From Propioniciclava sp. MC1595 (GTDB taxonomy: Bacteria; Actinomycetota; Actinomycetes; Propionibacteriales; Propionibacteriaceae): a stretch of DNA of 64,000 nt. Below the pieces are notes generated by a model. That model did no database searches. It was not told where the DNA came from and was given only the letters and a program-made list of their open reading frames with translations. Both the position numbers and the translations under genes were made by a program. The stretch covers positions 1,302,001-1,366,000 of the forward strand of contig NZ_CP071870.1 in NCBI RefSeq assembly GCF_017569205.1, written 5' to 3'. Below, one piece after another: positions 55,338-64,000 of the stretch; the stretch's first letter is position 1, and each line of letters starts with the position of its first letter.

Positions 55338-55363
55338 GTGGGAATGCGTTTTCCCACACCTTA
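55338..55363 (-). promoter_or_regulatory. LacI-family operator 4 and -10 of the fusion oxidoreductase gene
   Basis: GTGGGAA (55338-55344) and TTCCCAC (55351-55357) are perfect 7-bp arms around TGCGTT. TAAGGT (55358-55363 on the minus strand) lies directly upstream, so the operator covers the start point, as at operators 1 and 3. Confidence 0.7.
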
Positions 55364-55433
55364 TCACCGGGCACCGGGCCCGGGGGAGGGGGTGGCGGGT
55401 GGAATGTCGGTGCGGGCTGGCAGGATGGACCCC

Positions 55434-56429
55434 GTGAACGACCAACCCCTCTTCGGGCGCGTGGTGCTGGTGAGCGGCCCCGAGTCGCTGCTGGCCGAGC
55501 GGGCCGTCGAACGCCTCGTCCGGGCGGCGCTGGCCGAGCGACCCGCGGCGTCGGTGACGAAGGTGGAGGCGGGCGACCTGGACGCGGGCGGCCTGGCCGA
55601 GGTGACCGGCGGCTCGTTGTTCGCCGAGGAGTCGGTGGTCGTGGTGCAGCAGCTCTCCGACCTCGACCCCGGCCTGTTCGACGCCGTCCTGGCGTTCGTG
55701 TCCGACCCGTCCGAGGAACTGGCGCTCGTGCTCGTGCACCCGGGCGGCGTCAAGGGGAGGGGGCTGCTCGACAAGCTCAAGAAGGCGCGCATCGAGGTCG
55801 TCGACTGCCCCACGATCAAGGCGTGGGAGCTGCCCCAGTTCGCCGCCGCCGAGGCGCGCCTGCTCGGCGGGCGGATCGACAAGGCCACCGCCGACCGGCT
55901 GGTCGAGGCGCTCGGCGCCGACGTGCGGGCGGTCGCCGGTGCGGTGCGCCAGCTGCTCGCCGACGCCGACGACCGGGTGATCAGCGAGGCGGCGGTGCGC
56001 CGCTACTTCGCCGGCCGCGCCGACGTCACGAGCTTCACCGTCGCCGACCACGTGATGGCGGGCCGCCGCAACGAGGCCCTCGGCGCGCTGCGCTGGGCGC
56101 TCGAGACCGGCGTCGCCCCCGTGCTGGTCACCTCCGCGCTCGCCAACGCGCTGCGCGCGCAGGGGCGGTACACCGACTTCGTGGGCCAGCGGATGCGCGA
56201 CGTCGACCTCGCCCGCGACCTCGGGGTGCCGCCCTTCAAGGTCAAGGAGATCGTGCAGCGCTCGCGCGACTGGACGCCGCGGGGCCTGGCCTCCTCCCTC
56301 AAGCTCGTGGCCGAGGCCGACGCCGCCGTCAAGGGGCAGGCGGCCGACCCGTCGTTCGCCCTGGAGCGCATGGTCATGGGAGTTGCCGGGCTGCGCGGCC
56401 GGCGTCCGGATTCGGGGATGGGGCGCTGA
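55434..56429 (+). CDS. holA: DNA polymerase III subunit delta
   Basis: 331 aa clamp-loader subunit that opens the sliding clamp. VLVSGPESLLAERAVERLVRAAL at the start, LDPGLFDAVLAFVSDPSEELALVLVHPGG in pieces, KARIEVVDCPTIKAWELPQF, and a C-terminal helical collar (FTVADHVMAGRRNEALGALRWALETG). GTG 55434 is 7 nt after CAGGAT; an ATG at 55425 adds three residues. It is followed by rpsT and lepA, the common actinobacterial order. Confidence 0.88.
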   Translation: MNDQPLFGRVVLVSGPESLLAERAVERLVRAALAERPAASVTKVEAGDLDAGGLAEVTGGSLFAEESVVVVQQLSDLDPGLFDAVLAFVSDPSEELALVLVHPGGVKGRGLLDKLKKARIEVVDCPTIKAWELPQFAAAEARLLGGRIDKATADRLVEALGADVRAVAGAVRQLLADADDRVISEAAVRRYFAGRADVTSFTVADHVMAGRRNEALGALRWALETGVAPVLVTSALANALRAQGRYTDFVGQRMRDVDLARDLGVPPFKVKEIVQRSRDWTPRGLASSLKLVAEADAAVKGQAADPSFALERMVMGVAGLRGRRPDSGMGR

Positions 56430-56441
56430 CCGGCCGACGAT

Positions 56442-56495
56442 TTTGGGGCGACCCCGTGGGCTGGTAAGCTGTTCAATCGCGCCCAGCGTGGGCGC
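56442..56495 (+). promoter_or_regulatory. rpsT promoter and leader hairpin
   Basis: TTTGGG (56442-56447), 17 nt, TAAGCT (56465-56470) is a plausible promoter. In the leader GCGCCCA (56479-56485) pairs with TGGGCGC (56489-56495). S20 is known in E. coli to repress its own translation; here this is only suggested. Confidence 0.45.
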
Positions 56496-56532
56496 ACACC
56501 TCATTCATCAACCTGAACTGAAGGCTTAGCCC

Positions 56533-56793
56533 GTGGCGAACATCAAGTCCCAGAAGAAGCGGATCCTCACGAACGAGAAGGCGCGCCTGCGCAACAAGGC
56601 CGTGAAGTCTGCTCTCAAGACGCACATTCGCAAGTTCCGCGAGGCCGCGGCCGAGGGTGACGTGGAGAAGGCCCAGGAGCTGGCCAAGGTCGCGTGCAAG
56701 GCGCTCGACAAGGCCGCCACCAAGGGCGTCATCCACGCCAACCAGGCTGCGAACCGCAAGTCGGCCGTCGCGTCGGCCGCTGCCGCTCTCTGA
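56533..56793 (+). CDS. rpsT: 30S ribosomal protein S20
   Basis: 86 aa, standard length. [30 protein letters not shown] is diagnostic; the all-helical protein binds 16S rRNA early in assembly. It starts with GTG (56533), GAAGG about 8 nt upstream. A long GC hairpin follows the stop, so the gene is a single-gene unit between holA and lepA. Confidence 0.96.
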   Translation: MANIKSQKKRILTNEKARLRNKAVKSALKTHIRKFREAAAEGDVEKAQELAKVACKALDKAATKGVIHANQAANRKSAVASAAAAL

Positions 56794-56803
56794 CGAACTC
56801 CTG

Positions 56804-56844
56804 CGACGTCGCCCCGCACCGCTGCCGGTGCCGGGGCGACGTCG
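56804..56844 (+). terminator. Hairpin terminator after rpsT
   Basis: A 13-bp perfect stem (56804-56816 with 56832-56844) continues through a one-base bulge into 5 more pairs around CTGC. No T-run follows. Confidence 0.65.
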
Positions 56845-56891
56845 TGCCGTACCCATGTGAAGATGGGCGAACACGAAAGAGGGAACGCCGC

Positions 56892-58724
<1,833 letters not shown>

Positions 58725-58725
58725 C

Positions 58726-59498
58726 TCAGGCCGGGAAGGCGTCCCGGGCGGCCTGCTTGCCCAGCGCGGCCAGGCGTCCGTCGAGCGTGCCGTGGTCGCG
58801 CAGCTGCGTGGCCAGCTCGGCTAGAGCCCCCAGCGCCGAGAAGGCGAAGGACCCACCGACCGTGATCCGGGCCACGCCGGCCTCGGCCAGCTCGGCGACG
58901 GTCGGCCCGCCGGGCACCAGCAGGGCGTTGACCGGCACGCCCACGGACGCCACCACCGCGCGGACGTCCTCCACCCGGCGCAGGCCGGGGGCGTAGACGA
59001 CGTGGGCGCCGGCGTCCGCAAAGGATTGCAGGCGCGCGATCGTGTCGGCGAGGTCCTCGACCCCGTGGAAGTAGTTGTCGGCCCGCGCGGTCAGCACCAC
59101 CGCGTCGCCGCAGGCCTCGATCGCCGTGGCCACACGCTCGGTCGCCTCGGCCACGCCGCGGAAGCGGGTGCCGTCCCAGTCCTCGATGGACGCCCCGGCC
59201 ACCCCGAGCGCGCGGGCCCGCCGAAGGTGTCGCGCACGCCCTCCGGGTCGGGGGCGTAGCCGTCCTCCAGGTCCACGGTGACGGGCCACCCTGTCGCCTC
59301 CGCCATCGCCCGGGCATTGGCGAGCATCGCGTCGCACCCCACCGCACCGTCGCGCACCCCGTGCGCCACGCCCAGGCCGCTGCTCGTCGTGCCGAGGGCG
59401 GCGAAGCCGAGCGAGGCGAGGGCGCGCGCGGAGCCGAGGTCCCAGGCGTTCGGCGCGACGAGGGGGTCGCCGGGGCGGTGGCGGTCGAGGAAGCTCAC
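58726..59498 (-). pseudogene. Isocitrate lyase/PEP mutase family gene with frameshift
   Basis: The first frame reads VSFLDRHRPGDPLVAPNAWDLGSARALASLG, GTTSSGLGVAHG and VTVDLEDGYAPDPEGVRDT, the second RRARALGVAGASIEDWDG, VVLTARADNYF and VYAPGLRRVEDV. Both belong to one ~257-aa PEP mutase/isocitrate lyase-like TIM barrel (carboxyvinyl-carboxyphosphonate phosphorylmutase group). They meet at 59224-59225, where two bases stand in place of a codon: a one-base deletion. TACGAT (59506-59511) lies 7 nt before GTG 59498. Either a recent pseudogene or a sequencing error. Confidence 0.8.
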
Positions 59499-59514
59499 CC
59501 GCGTGATCGTAGGG

Positions 59515-60150
59515 TCAGCCGCGCCGCTGCAGCCACCAGGCGGCGAGCACGCCGCCGACGGCACCGCCGAGGTGGCCCTGCCAACTGACGCCGGGCAGGG
59601 TCGGGAACACGCCCCACAGCATGCCACCGAAGAAGCCGAACACGGCCGCGGAGATGAGGATCTGCTTCCAGTTGCGGTTGAACAGGCCGCGGACCAGCAG
59701 GAACGCCAGCCAGCCGAACACCAGGCCGGACGCCCCCGCGGTCACCGTGCTGGGGGCCGACAGCAGCCACGCGAAGAGCCCCGACACCAGGATCGACGCG
59801 AGCGTCGCGACCCAGAACGGACGGCGTCCGGCCATGCGCGCCAGCACGCCCAGCACGAGGAAGGGGAGCGAGTTGGCCATCAGGTGCTCGAACCCGAAGT
59901 GCAGGAAGGGCGCGGTCAGCACCTGCGGTAGCTCGGCGATGACGCGCGGGCTGACGCCGAAGCCGTCGAGGGCCCCGAGCAGCACGACGTCGAGCGCCTC
60001 GAGCACCCACAGCAGCACGAGCCAGCCACCGACGAACACGACCGACGACCCGAGGGTCGGGCGGGCGGGCGCCAGCGTCGAGGCGGGGGGCGGCACGGCC
60101 ACGCGGCCGTAGCTGGGCGGGGGCGGGGTCCATCCGTACTGCTGGGACAT
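59515..60150 (-). CDS. Rhomboid family intramembrane serine protease
   Basis: 211 aa, six helices. Catalytic Ser in TAGASGLVFGWLAFL (GxSG), catalytic His in SWQGHLGGAVGGVL, and the helix-2 motif FLHFGFEHLMANSLPFLVLG. A short Pro-rich N-terminus faces the cytoplasm. ATG 60150 has CACACT 6 nt upstream. Substrate unknown. Confidence 0.87.
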   Translation of the reverse strand: MSQQYGWTPPPPSYGRVAVPPPASTLAPARPTLGSSVVFVGGWLVLLWVLEALDVVLLGALDGFGVSPRVIAELPQVLTAPFLHFGFEHLMANSLPFLVLGVLARMAGRRPFWVATLASILVSGLFAWLLSAPSTVTAGASGLVFGWLAFLLVRGLFNRNWKQILISAAVFGFFGGMLWGVFPTLPGVSWQGHLGGAVGGVLAAWWLQRRG

Positions 60151-60208
60151 GACCCCAGTGTGCCCAGACGACCCAAGGCGCCCGCGCCGTCGACACTAGG
60201 CTGCCGCC

Positions 60209-60517
60209 ATGGACAACGTGCTGGTCGTGAACTACACCTACATCGCCGACCCCGACGCCATCGCCGAGCACCGCCCCGCCCACCGGGCGTTCCTGGCGAC
60301 GCTCGCCGAGACGGGCACCCTCCTGCTGTCCGGCCCGATGGCGCCCGGCGTGGGTCAGCCCGACGCGGGCCTGCTGGTTCTGCGGGGCGAGACCCCCGAC
60401 GAGGTCCTGGCCGCGTTGGCCGACGACCCGTTCCAGCAGAAGGGGATCGTCGCGAACATCGAGGTGCGCGGCTGGAAGCCCGTGCTGGGCGCTTGGCTGG
60501 AGAAGGTCTCCGACTAG
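60209..60517 (+). CDS. YciI family protein
   Basis: 102 aa ferredoxin-like fold. VVNYTYIADPDAIAEHRPAHRAFLATLAETGTLLLSGPM in pieces and DDPFQQKGIVANIEVRGWKPVLG match YciI, with the conserved His-Asp type site (HRPAHRAF, DDPF). TAGGCT (60197-60202) lies 6 nt before the ATG. Exact reaction unknown. Confidence 0.82.
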   Translation: MDNVLVVNYTYIADPDAIAEHRPAHRAFLATLAETGTLLLSGPMAPGVGQPDAGLLVLRGETPDEVLAALADDPFQQKGIVANIEVRGWKPVLGAWLEKVSD

Positions 60518-60663
60518 TCCCGGGGCTCCCAGCGGGCGACCATCACGTCGTAGGGGCCGGCCTCGACCGGCGGGGCGTCGGGCGGCAGCTGCGCCAGGGC
60601 CGACTCCGGCACGACGTTGCACATCGTCATCGCGGCGTCCGGACCGGCCAGGTCCAGGGACAC
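60514..60663 (-). CDS. Possible small protein or gene remnant
   Basis: 49 codons from GTG 60663 to TAG. Almost every codon ends in G or C in this frame, as in real genes here, and the reading ends YDVMVARWEPRD. No homologue is recognised and no ribosome-binding site or -10 is clear; an internal ATG is at codon 12. It overlaps the YciI stop by 4 bp on the opposite strand. Could be the C-terminal remnant of a longer gene. Confidence 0.35.
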   Translation of the reverse strand: MSLDLAGPDAAMTMCNVVPESALAQLPPDAPPVEAGPYDVMVARWEPRD

Positions 60664-60689
60664 GGTCCAGCCCCACTACGCTGGCCGCC

Positions 60690-61520
60690 ATGCAGGCTGA
60701 CATCGGCATCATCGGCGGGTCCGGCTTCTACTCGTTCTTCGACGATGCGACGCGCGTCGAGGTCGACACCCCGTTCGGGCCCCCGTCGGGGCCGCTCACG
60801 GTCGGTGAGGTCGCCGGACGCCGGGTCGCGTTCCTGCCCCGGCACGGGGAGCGCCACCAGTACGCCCCCCACACGGTCAACTACCGCGCCAACCTGTGGG
60901 CCCTCAAGGCCGTCGGCGTGACCCAGGTCCTCGCCCCGTGCGCGGTGGGCTCGCTGCAGCACCACCTCACGCCCGGCACCTTCGTCGTGCCCGACCAGGT
61001 CGTCGACCGCACCTACCGCGCGGGCCACACGGTCTGGGAGGCCGAGGGGCCCGTCGTCCACGTCCCGTTCGCCGACCCCTACTGCGCGCGGGGCCGGGCC
61101 GCAGTGCTGGGCCAAGCCGACGCGGACACCGAGCTCGTGGACGGCGGCACGCTCGTCGTGATCAACGGCCCGCGGTTCTCCAGCCGGGCGGAGTCGCAGT
61201 GGCACTCGGCGGCCGGCTGGTCGGTGGTGGGGATGACCGGCATGCCCGAGGCGTCCGTGGCCCGCGAGCTGGCGCTGTGCTTCACCTCGGTCGCGTGCGT
61301 CACCGACATGGACGCCGGCCTCGAGGGCGACGAGGGCGTCACCCACGCCGAGGTGCTCGAGGTGTTCGCCGGCAACATCGAGCGCCTGAAGGCCCTCCTG
61401 TTGCGCACCGTCGGGGTCATGCCGACCGGCGACTGCACCTGCCACCACGCGCTGGACGGGATCCCGCTCCCGTTCCCACTGCCCGAGGTTGGCGCCGGAG
61501 TCCGCGTGCTCGACGCCTGA
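60690..61520 (+). CDS. mtnP: S-methyl-5'-thioadenosine phosphorylase / purine nucleoside phosphorylase family
   Basis: 276 aa trimeric PNP/MTAP type. GIIGGSGFYSFFDD, LPRHGERHQYAPHTVNYRANLWALK in pieces, CAVGSL, NGPRFSSRAESQ, VGMTGMPEASVAREL and VTDMDAGLEGDEGVTH. Phosphorolyses methylthioadenosine (polyamine and methionine salvage) or another 6-aminopurine nucleoside. TACGCT (60677-60682) lies 7 nt before the ATG. A second phosphorylase, deoD, is at 36 kb. Confidence 0.88.
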   Translation: MQADIGIIGGSGFYSFFDDATRVEVDTPFGPPSGPLTVGEVAGRRVAFLPRHGERHQYAPHTVNYRANLWALKAVGVTQVLAPCAVGSLQHHLTPGTFVVPDQVVDRTYRAGHTVWEAEGPVVHVPFADPYCARGRAAVLGQADADTELVDGGTLVVINGPRFSSRAESQWHSAAGWSVVGMTGMPEASVARELALCFTSVACVTDMDAGLEGDEGVTHAEVLEVFAGNIERLKALLLRTVGVMPTGDCTCHHALDGIPLPFPLPEVGAGVRVLDA

Positions 61521-61529
61521 GCCGCACGT

Positions 61530-62309
61530 TCAGCGACGGTCGGCGTCGACGAGGCCGAAGAGGTCCTCGGCGAGCGTGGTCAACAGCGGCAGGAGCCCCG
61601 CGTCGTCGCCCTGGAGCAGGGTGGCCGCCTCCCAGCGGGTCCGCTGGTCGGCGACCCGGGTGCCCAGCCCATCCGCGTGGTCGAGGAGGCGCTTCTCGCC
61701 GGGGTGGTACGCGCGGTTGAGGGCGAACAGGGCGTCGAACCACGCCGTCTGGAAGGCCGCCCGCCGGTGGACGACCGAGGCCCAGTCGCGACGCTTCTGC
61801 GCCTTCCGCAGTTGCTCGAGGTAGCCCGCCAGCTCGGTCCGCGTGCCGCCGAGGATCCGGTGCGCGGTCGCCTCGGGATAGGTGGCCAGCCGCGCCCGGC
61901 GGCGGGTCAGGTCGCCGTACGGGTCCGCCAACGGGACGCCACGGGCCAGCGTGTGCAGGAACGCGGTCGTGTAGCCGTTGGGATCCAGGCCGGGGTCGAA
62001 CGCCTCGTCGACCCGGAACTCGGCGAGGTCGAAGTGCATGACCTCGACCAGACGCCCGTCGTGGTGCAGGCGGTCCTCGACGCCCCACGTGTCGTCGTGG
62101 GTGACGGTGCCGCCGTCGGCGAACGGGGCCAGGACGCCCGCGCGCACGCCCTCGGGGGCGGGGGGGCCGCTGCGCAGCGCATACAGATCGGTGTCGGACG
62201 CCGCGTCGGCGACCCCCGTGGCGCGGGAGCCGCCCAGCAGCACGGCGCGGACGCCGGGGATCCGGAGCAGGGCGTGCGCGATCTGGTCGTCGGTGCTCGG
62301 GGCGGGCAT
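61530..62309 (-). CDS. Nucleotidyltransferase domain protein
   Basis: 259 aa. Pol-beta-type nucleotidyltransferase motif AVLLGGSRATGVADAASDTDLYAL (GS...DxD) at ~23-45, followed by a helical part (~155-250, RKAQKRRDWASVVHRRAAFQTAWFDALFALNRAYH) that resembles the nucleotide-binding partner domain of aminoglycoside adenylyltransferases. Target unknown. TAGGTT (62316-62321, minus strand) lies 6 nt before ATG 62309. Confidence 0.78.
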   Translation of the reverse strand: MPAPSTDDQIAHALLRIPGVRAVLLGGSRATGVADAASDTDLYALRSGPPAPEGVRAGVLAPFADGGTVTHDDTWGVEDRLHHDGRLVEVMHFDLAEFRVDEAFDPGLDPNGYTTAFLHTLARGVPLADPYGDLTRRRARLATYPEATAHRILGGTRTELAGYLEQLRKAQKRRDWASVVHRRAAFQTAWFDALFALNRAYHPGEKRLLDHADGLGTRVADQRTRWEAATLLQGDDAGLLPLLTTLAEDLFGLVDADRR

Positions 62310-62350
62310 GCGCCCAACCTAACGTGCCCCGGGTCGCCTACAGTGCGTGC

Positions 62351-63565
62351 GTGACTCCTTCCGCGCTGCCCGACGGCGAGCCGGCCCCCGACGACGGGGC
62401 CCTGCCGGCGTCCGCACTCGCCGAGGTCGGGGCGCGCGGGCTGTCGGCGTACGTGCACGTGCCGTTCTGCGCCACGCGCTGCGGCTACTGTGACTTCAAC
62501 ACCTACACCGCGGCCGAGCTGGGGTCGGCGCCCGGGGCGTCCCGGGAGGCCTACCTCGAATCGGTGGCCCGTGAGGTCGCCCTGGCCCGGGGCGTACTGG
62601 GCGACCCGCCCCCGTTCGCCACCGTCTTCTTCGGCGGCGGCACCCCGACGCTGCTCGACCCGGCCGAGCAGGGCGGGATCCTGGCCCGGCTCCGCGACGA
62701 GTTCGGCCTCGCCCCCGACGCCGAGGTGACGACCGAGGCCAACCCCGACTCGGTGACCCCCGCCTCCCTCGAACGGCTGGTCGAGGCCGGGTTCACGCGC
62801 ATCTCGTTCGGCATGCAGTCCTCGGCGCCGCACGTGCTGCGGATGCTGGAGCGCACCCACACCCCCGGCCGCGCGCTGGAGGCCGTGCGCTGGGCCCGCG
62901 AGGCGGGCTTCTCCTCGGCCAGCCTCGACCTCATCTACGGCACCCCGACCGAGACGCTCGACGACTGGCGAGCCACCGTCGAGGACGCCCTGACCGCCGA
63001 GCCCGACCACCTCAGCGCCTACTCGCTCATCGTCGAGGACGGCACCCGCTTCGCCGCACGCGTCCGCCGCGGCGAGGTGCCCCTGCCCGACGAGGACGAC
63101 CTCGCCGACAAGTACGAGGTGGCCGACACCCTGCTCCGGCAGGCGGGGCTGGAGTGGTACGAGGTCTCGAACTGGGCGCGCCCCGGCCACGCCTGCCGCC
63201 ACAACCTCGCCTACTGGCGCGGCGACGACTGGTGGGGCTTCGGCCCCGGCGCGCACAGCCACGTGGGCGGCGTCCGGTTCTGGAACGTCAAGCACCCGCG
63301 CACCTACGCCGGACGCCTCGCCGACGGGTTCTCGCCGGCCGCGGGTCGCGAGCGCCTCACCGCCGAGGACCGGCGGATCGAGCGCATCCTGCTGGAACTG
63401 CGCCTGCGCGAGGGCCTGCCCCGGGCCGTGCTCACGGACGCCGAGGCGGCCCGGGTGCCCGACCTCGCCTCCCGCGGGTGGCTGCACGTGTGGGACGACC
63501 GGGTCGCCGTCACCGACGACGGCCGCCTCCTCGCCGACGCCGCGGTGCGGGAACTCCTCGGCTGA
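62351..63565 (+). CDS. hemW: Radical SAM heme chaperone HemW (coproporphyrinogen III oxidase-like)
   Basis: 404 aa. The [4Fe-4S] motif HVPFCATRCGYCDF (CxxxCxxC, near 40), GGGTPTLL, the SAM-binding TTEANPDS, RISFGMQSS, and LDLIYGTPTETLDDWRATV in pieces. HemW proteins lack coproporphyrinogen oxidase activity and pass heme to respiratory enzymes. TACAGT (62339-62344) lies 6 nt before GTG 62351; the gene is divergent from the nucleotidyltransferase gene, 41 bp away. Confidence 0.93.
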   Translation: MTPSALPDGEPAPDDGALPASALAEVGARGLSAYVHVPFCATRCGYCDFNTYTAAELGSAPGASREAYLESVAREVALARGVLGDPPPFATVFFGGGTPTLLDPAEQGGILARLRDEFGLAPDAEVTTEANPDSVTPASLERLVEAGFTRISFGMQSSAPHVLRMLERTHTPGRALEAVRWAREAGFSSASLDLIYGTPTETLDDWRATVEDALTAEPDHLSAYSLIVEDGTRFAARVRRGEVPLPDEDDLADKYEVADTLLRQAGLEWYEVSNWARPGHACRHNLAYWRGDDWWGFGPGAHSHVGGVRFWNVKHPRTYAGRLADGFSPAAGRERLTAEDRRIERILLELRLREGLPRAVLTDAEAARVPDLASRGWLHVWDDRVAVTDDGRLLADAAVRELLG

Positions 63566-63590
63566 GCGCGCCCGACGTAGGGTGTCGGGC

Positions 63591-64000
63591 GTGAACCGCT
63601 ACTCCTCCGACGTCCTGGCCAAGGGCTGGCAGCAGGCCAACCGGCCCACGGCCACCAAGACCCCCGTCGAGCGCGACATGGTGCTCGAGGAGCCCACCTC
63701 GGGCTTCGTCGGCGCCGTCGTCGGCTGGGAGAACGGCGTCGTCATCCTCGAGGACCGCAAGGGCAAGCGGCGCAGCTTCCCGTTCGGCCCCAACTTCTGG
63801 CTCGACGGCAAGCCGGTCGACCTGACCGCCCCGGCCCGTCCGGCGCCCACCGCCCGCGACCGGGCCCAGCAGTACAACCGCACGCACACGGCGTCCGGCT
63901 CGCGGGTCGGGCCCGCCGAGAAGGCCAAGGTCGCGCTGCCCAGCCGGATCTACGTCGAGGGACGCCACGACGCCGAACTCGTCGAGAAGGTCTGGGGCGC
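63591..64000 (+). CDS. DUF3097 family protein, runs off the window
   Basis: Reads MNRYSSDVLAKGWQQANRPTATKTPVERDMV and FVGAVVGWENGVVILEDRKGKRRSFPFGPNFW in pieces, the start of the actinobacterial DUF3097 family, and reaches IYVEGRHDAELVEKVWG, which resembles a Toprim-like strand, at the window edge. 136 codons are visible; the rest lies outside. TAGGGT (63578-63583) is 7 nt before GTG 63591. Confidence 0.85.
   Translation, partial: MNRYSSDVLAKGWQQANRPTATKTPVERDMVLEEPTSGFVGAVVGWENGVVILEDRKGKRRSFPFGPNFWLDGKPVDLTAPARPAPTARDRAQQYNRTHTASGSRVGPAEKAKVALPSRIYVEGRHDAELVEKVWG

Overview
This is a contiguous chromosomal stretch of a very GC-rich, Gram-positive actinomycete. The evidence is codon third positions that are almost all G or C, frequent GTG starts, and gene neighbourhoods typical of Actinomycetota: sucCD, then a DUF6350 membrane protein, purN, purH, folD and DUF3017; RNase E next to a DUF2344 protein; rplU-rpmA-obg-proB-proA-nadD-rsfS; holA-rpsT-lepA-hemW-DUF3097. 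A mycoredoxin-like protein, an Mca/MshB-like deacetylase and an Eis-like acetyltransferase suggest mycothiol chemistry. A placement in or near Propionibacteriales is a guess. I see no phage, insertion sequence, CRISPR array, rRNA or plasmid gene, so this is mostly conserved backbone.

Layout. 1-5.6 kb: pcrA helicase, an M23 cell-wall peptidase, and succinyl-CoA synthetase behind a structured leader. 5.6-12 kb: a membrane-anchored sensor-like protein and the DUF6350-purN-purH-folD-DUF3017 block. 12-18 kb: MFS carrier, AMP-forming acyl-CoA ligase, SulP carrier and Eis-like acetyltransferase. 18-25.5 kb: DUF2344 protein, RNase E with a long charged N-terminus, a redox/DUF445/PIG-L group, a small secreted acidic protein and a hydrolase. 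25.5-36 kb: L21/L27, a polysaccharide deacetylase-like lipoprotein, a GH3 enzyme, S4 protein, Obg, proline biosynthesis, NAD biosynthesis and ribosome silencing. 36-42.4 kb: deoD, tRNA-Ala(GGC), and a branched-chain amino-acid ABC operon livK-H-M-G-F ending in a CBS-ACT protein. 42.5-50.3 kb: a half-deleted aquaporin, DUF4192, a sugar kinase, an EEP-family hydrolase, comEA-comEC and a SixA-like phosphatase. 50.3-55.4 kb: a LacI-controlled sugar-catabolic locus that carries a deletion scar. 55.4-64 kb: holA, rpsT, lepA, a frameshifted PEP-mutase-family gene, rhomboid, YciI, MTA phosphorylase, a nucleotidyltransferase, hemW and a DUF3097 gene that runs off the edge.

Two features of regulation stand out. 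First, at least 21 start codons sit 6-8 nt downstream of a TANNNT hexamer, usually without a Shine-Dalgarno sequence, which predicts widespread leaderless transcription; three times in a row the TAG stop of one gene is also the TAG of the next gene's -10. Second, the DUF4192 gene and comEA have matching upstream regions: two DnaA-box-like nonamers, then GGAACCGGGTGC exactly 33 nt before the ATG.

The window also records gene decay. A LacI-type promoter with operator and ribosome-binding-like sequence at 53654-53734 now points into the antisense of a 3'-truncated oxidoreductase/PmoA-like gene, as if the operon it drove was deleted. An aquaporin has lost its N-terminal half, and a PEP-mutase-family gene has a one-base deletion.
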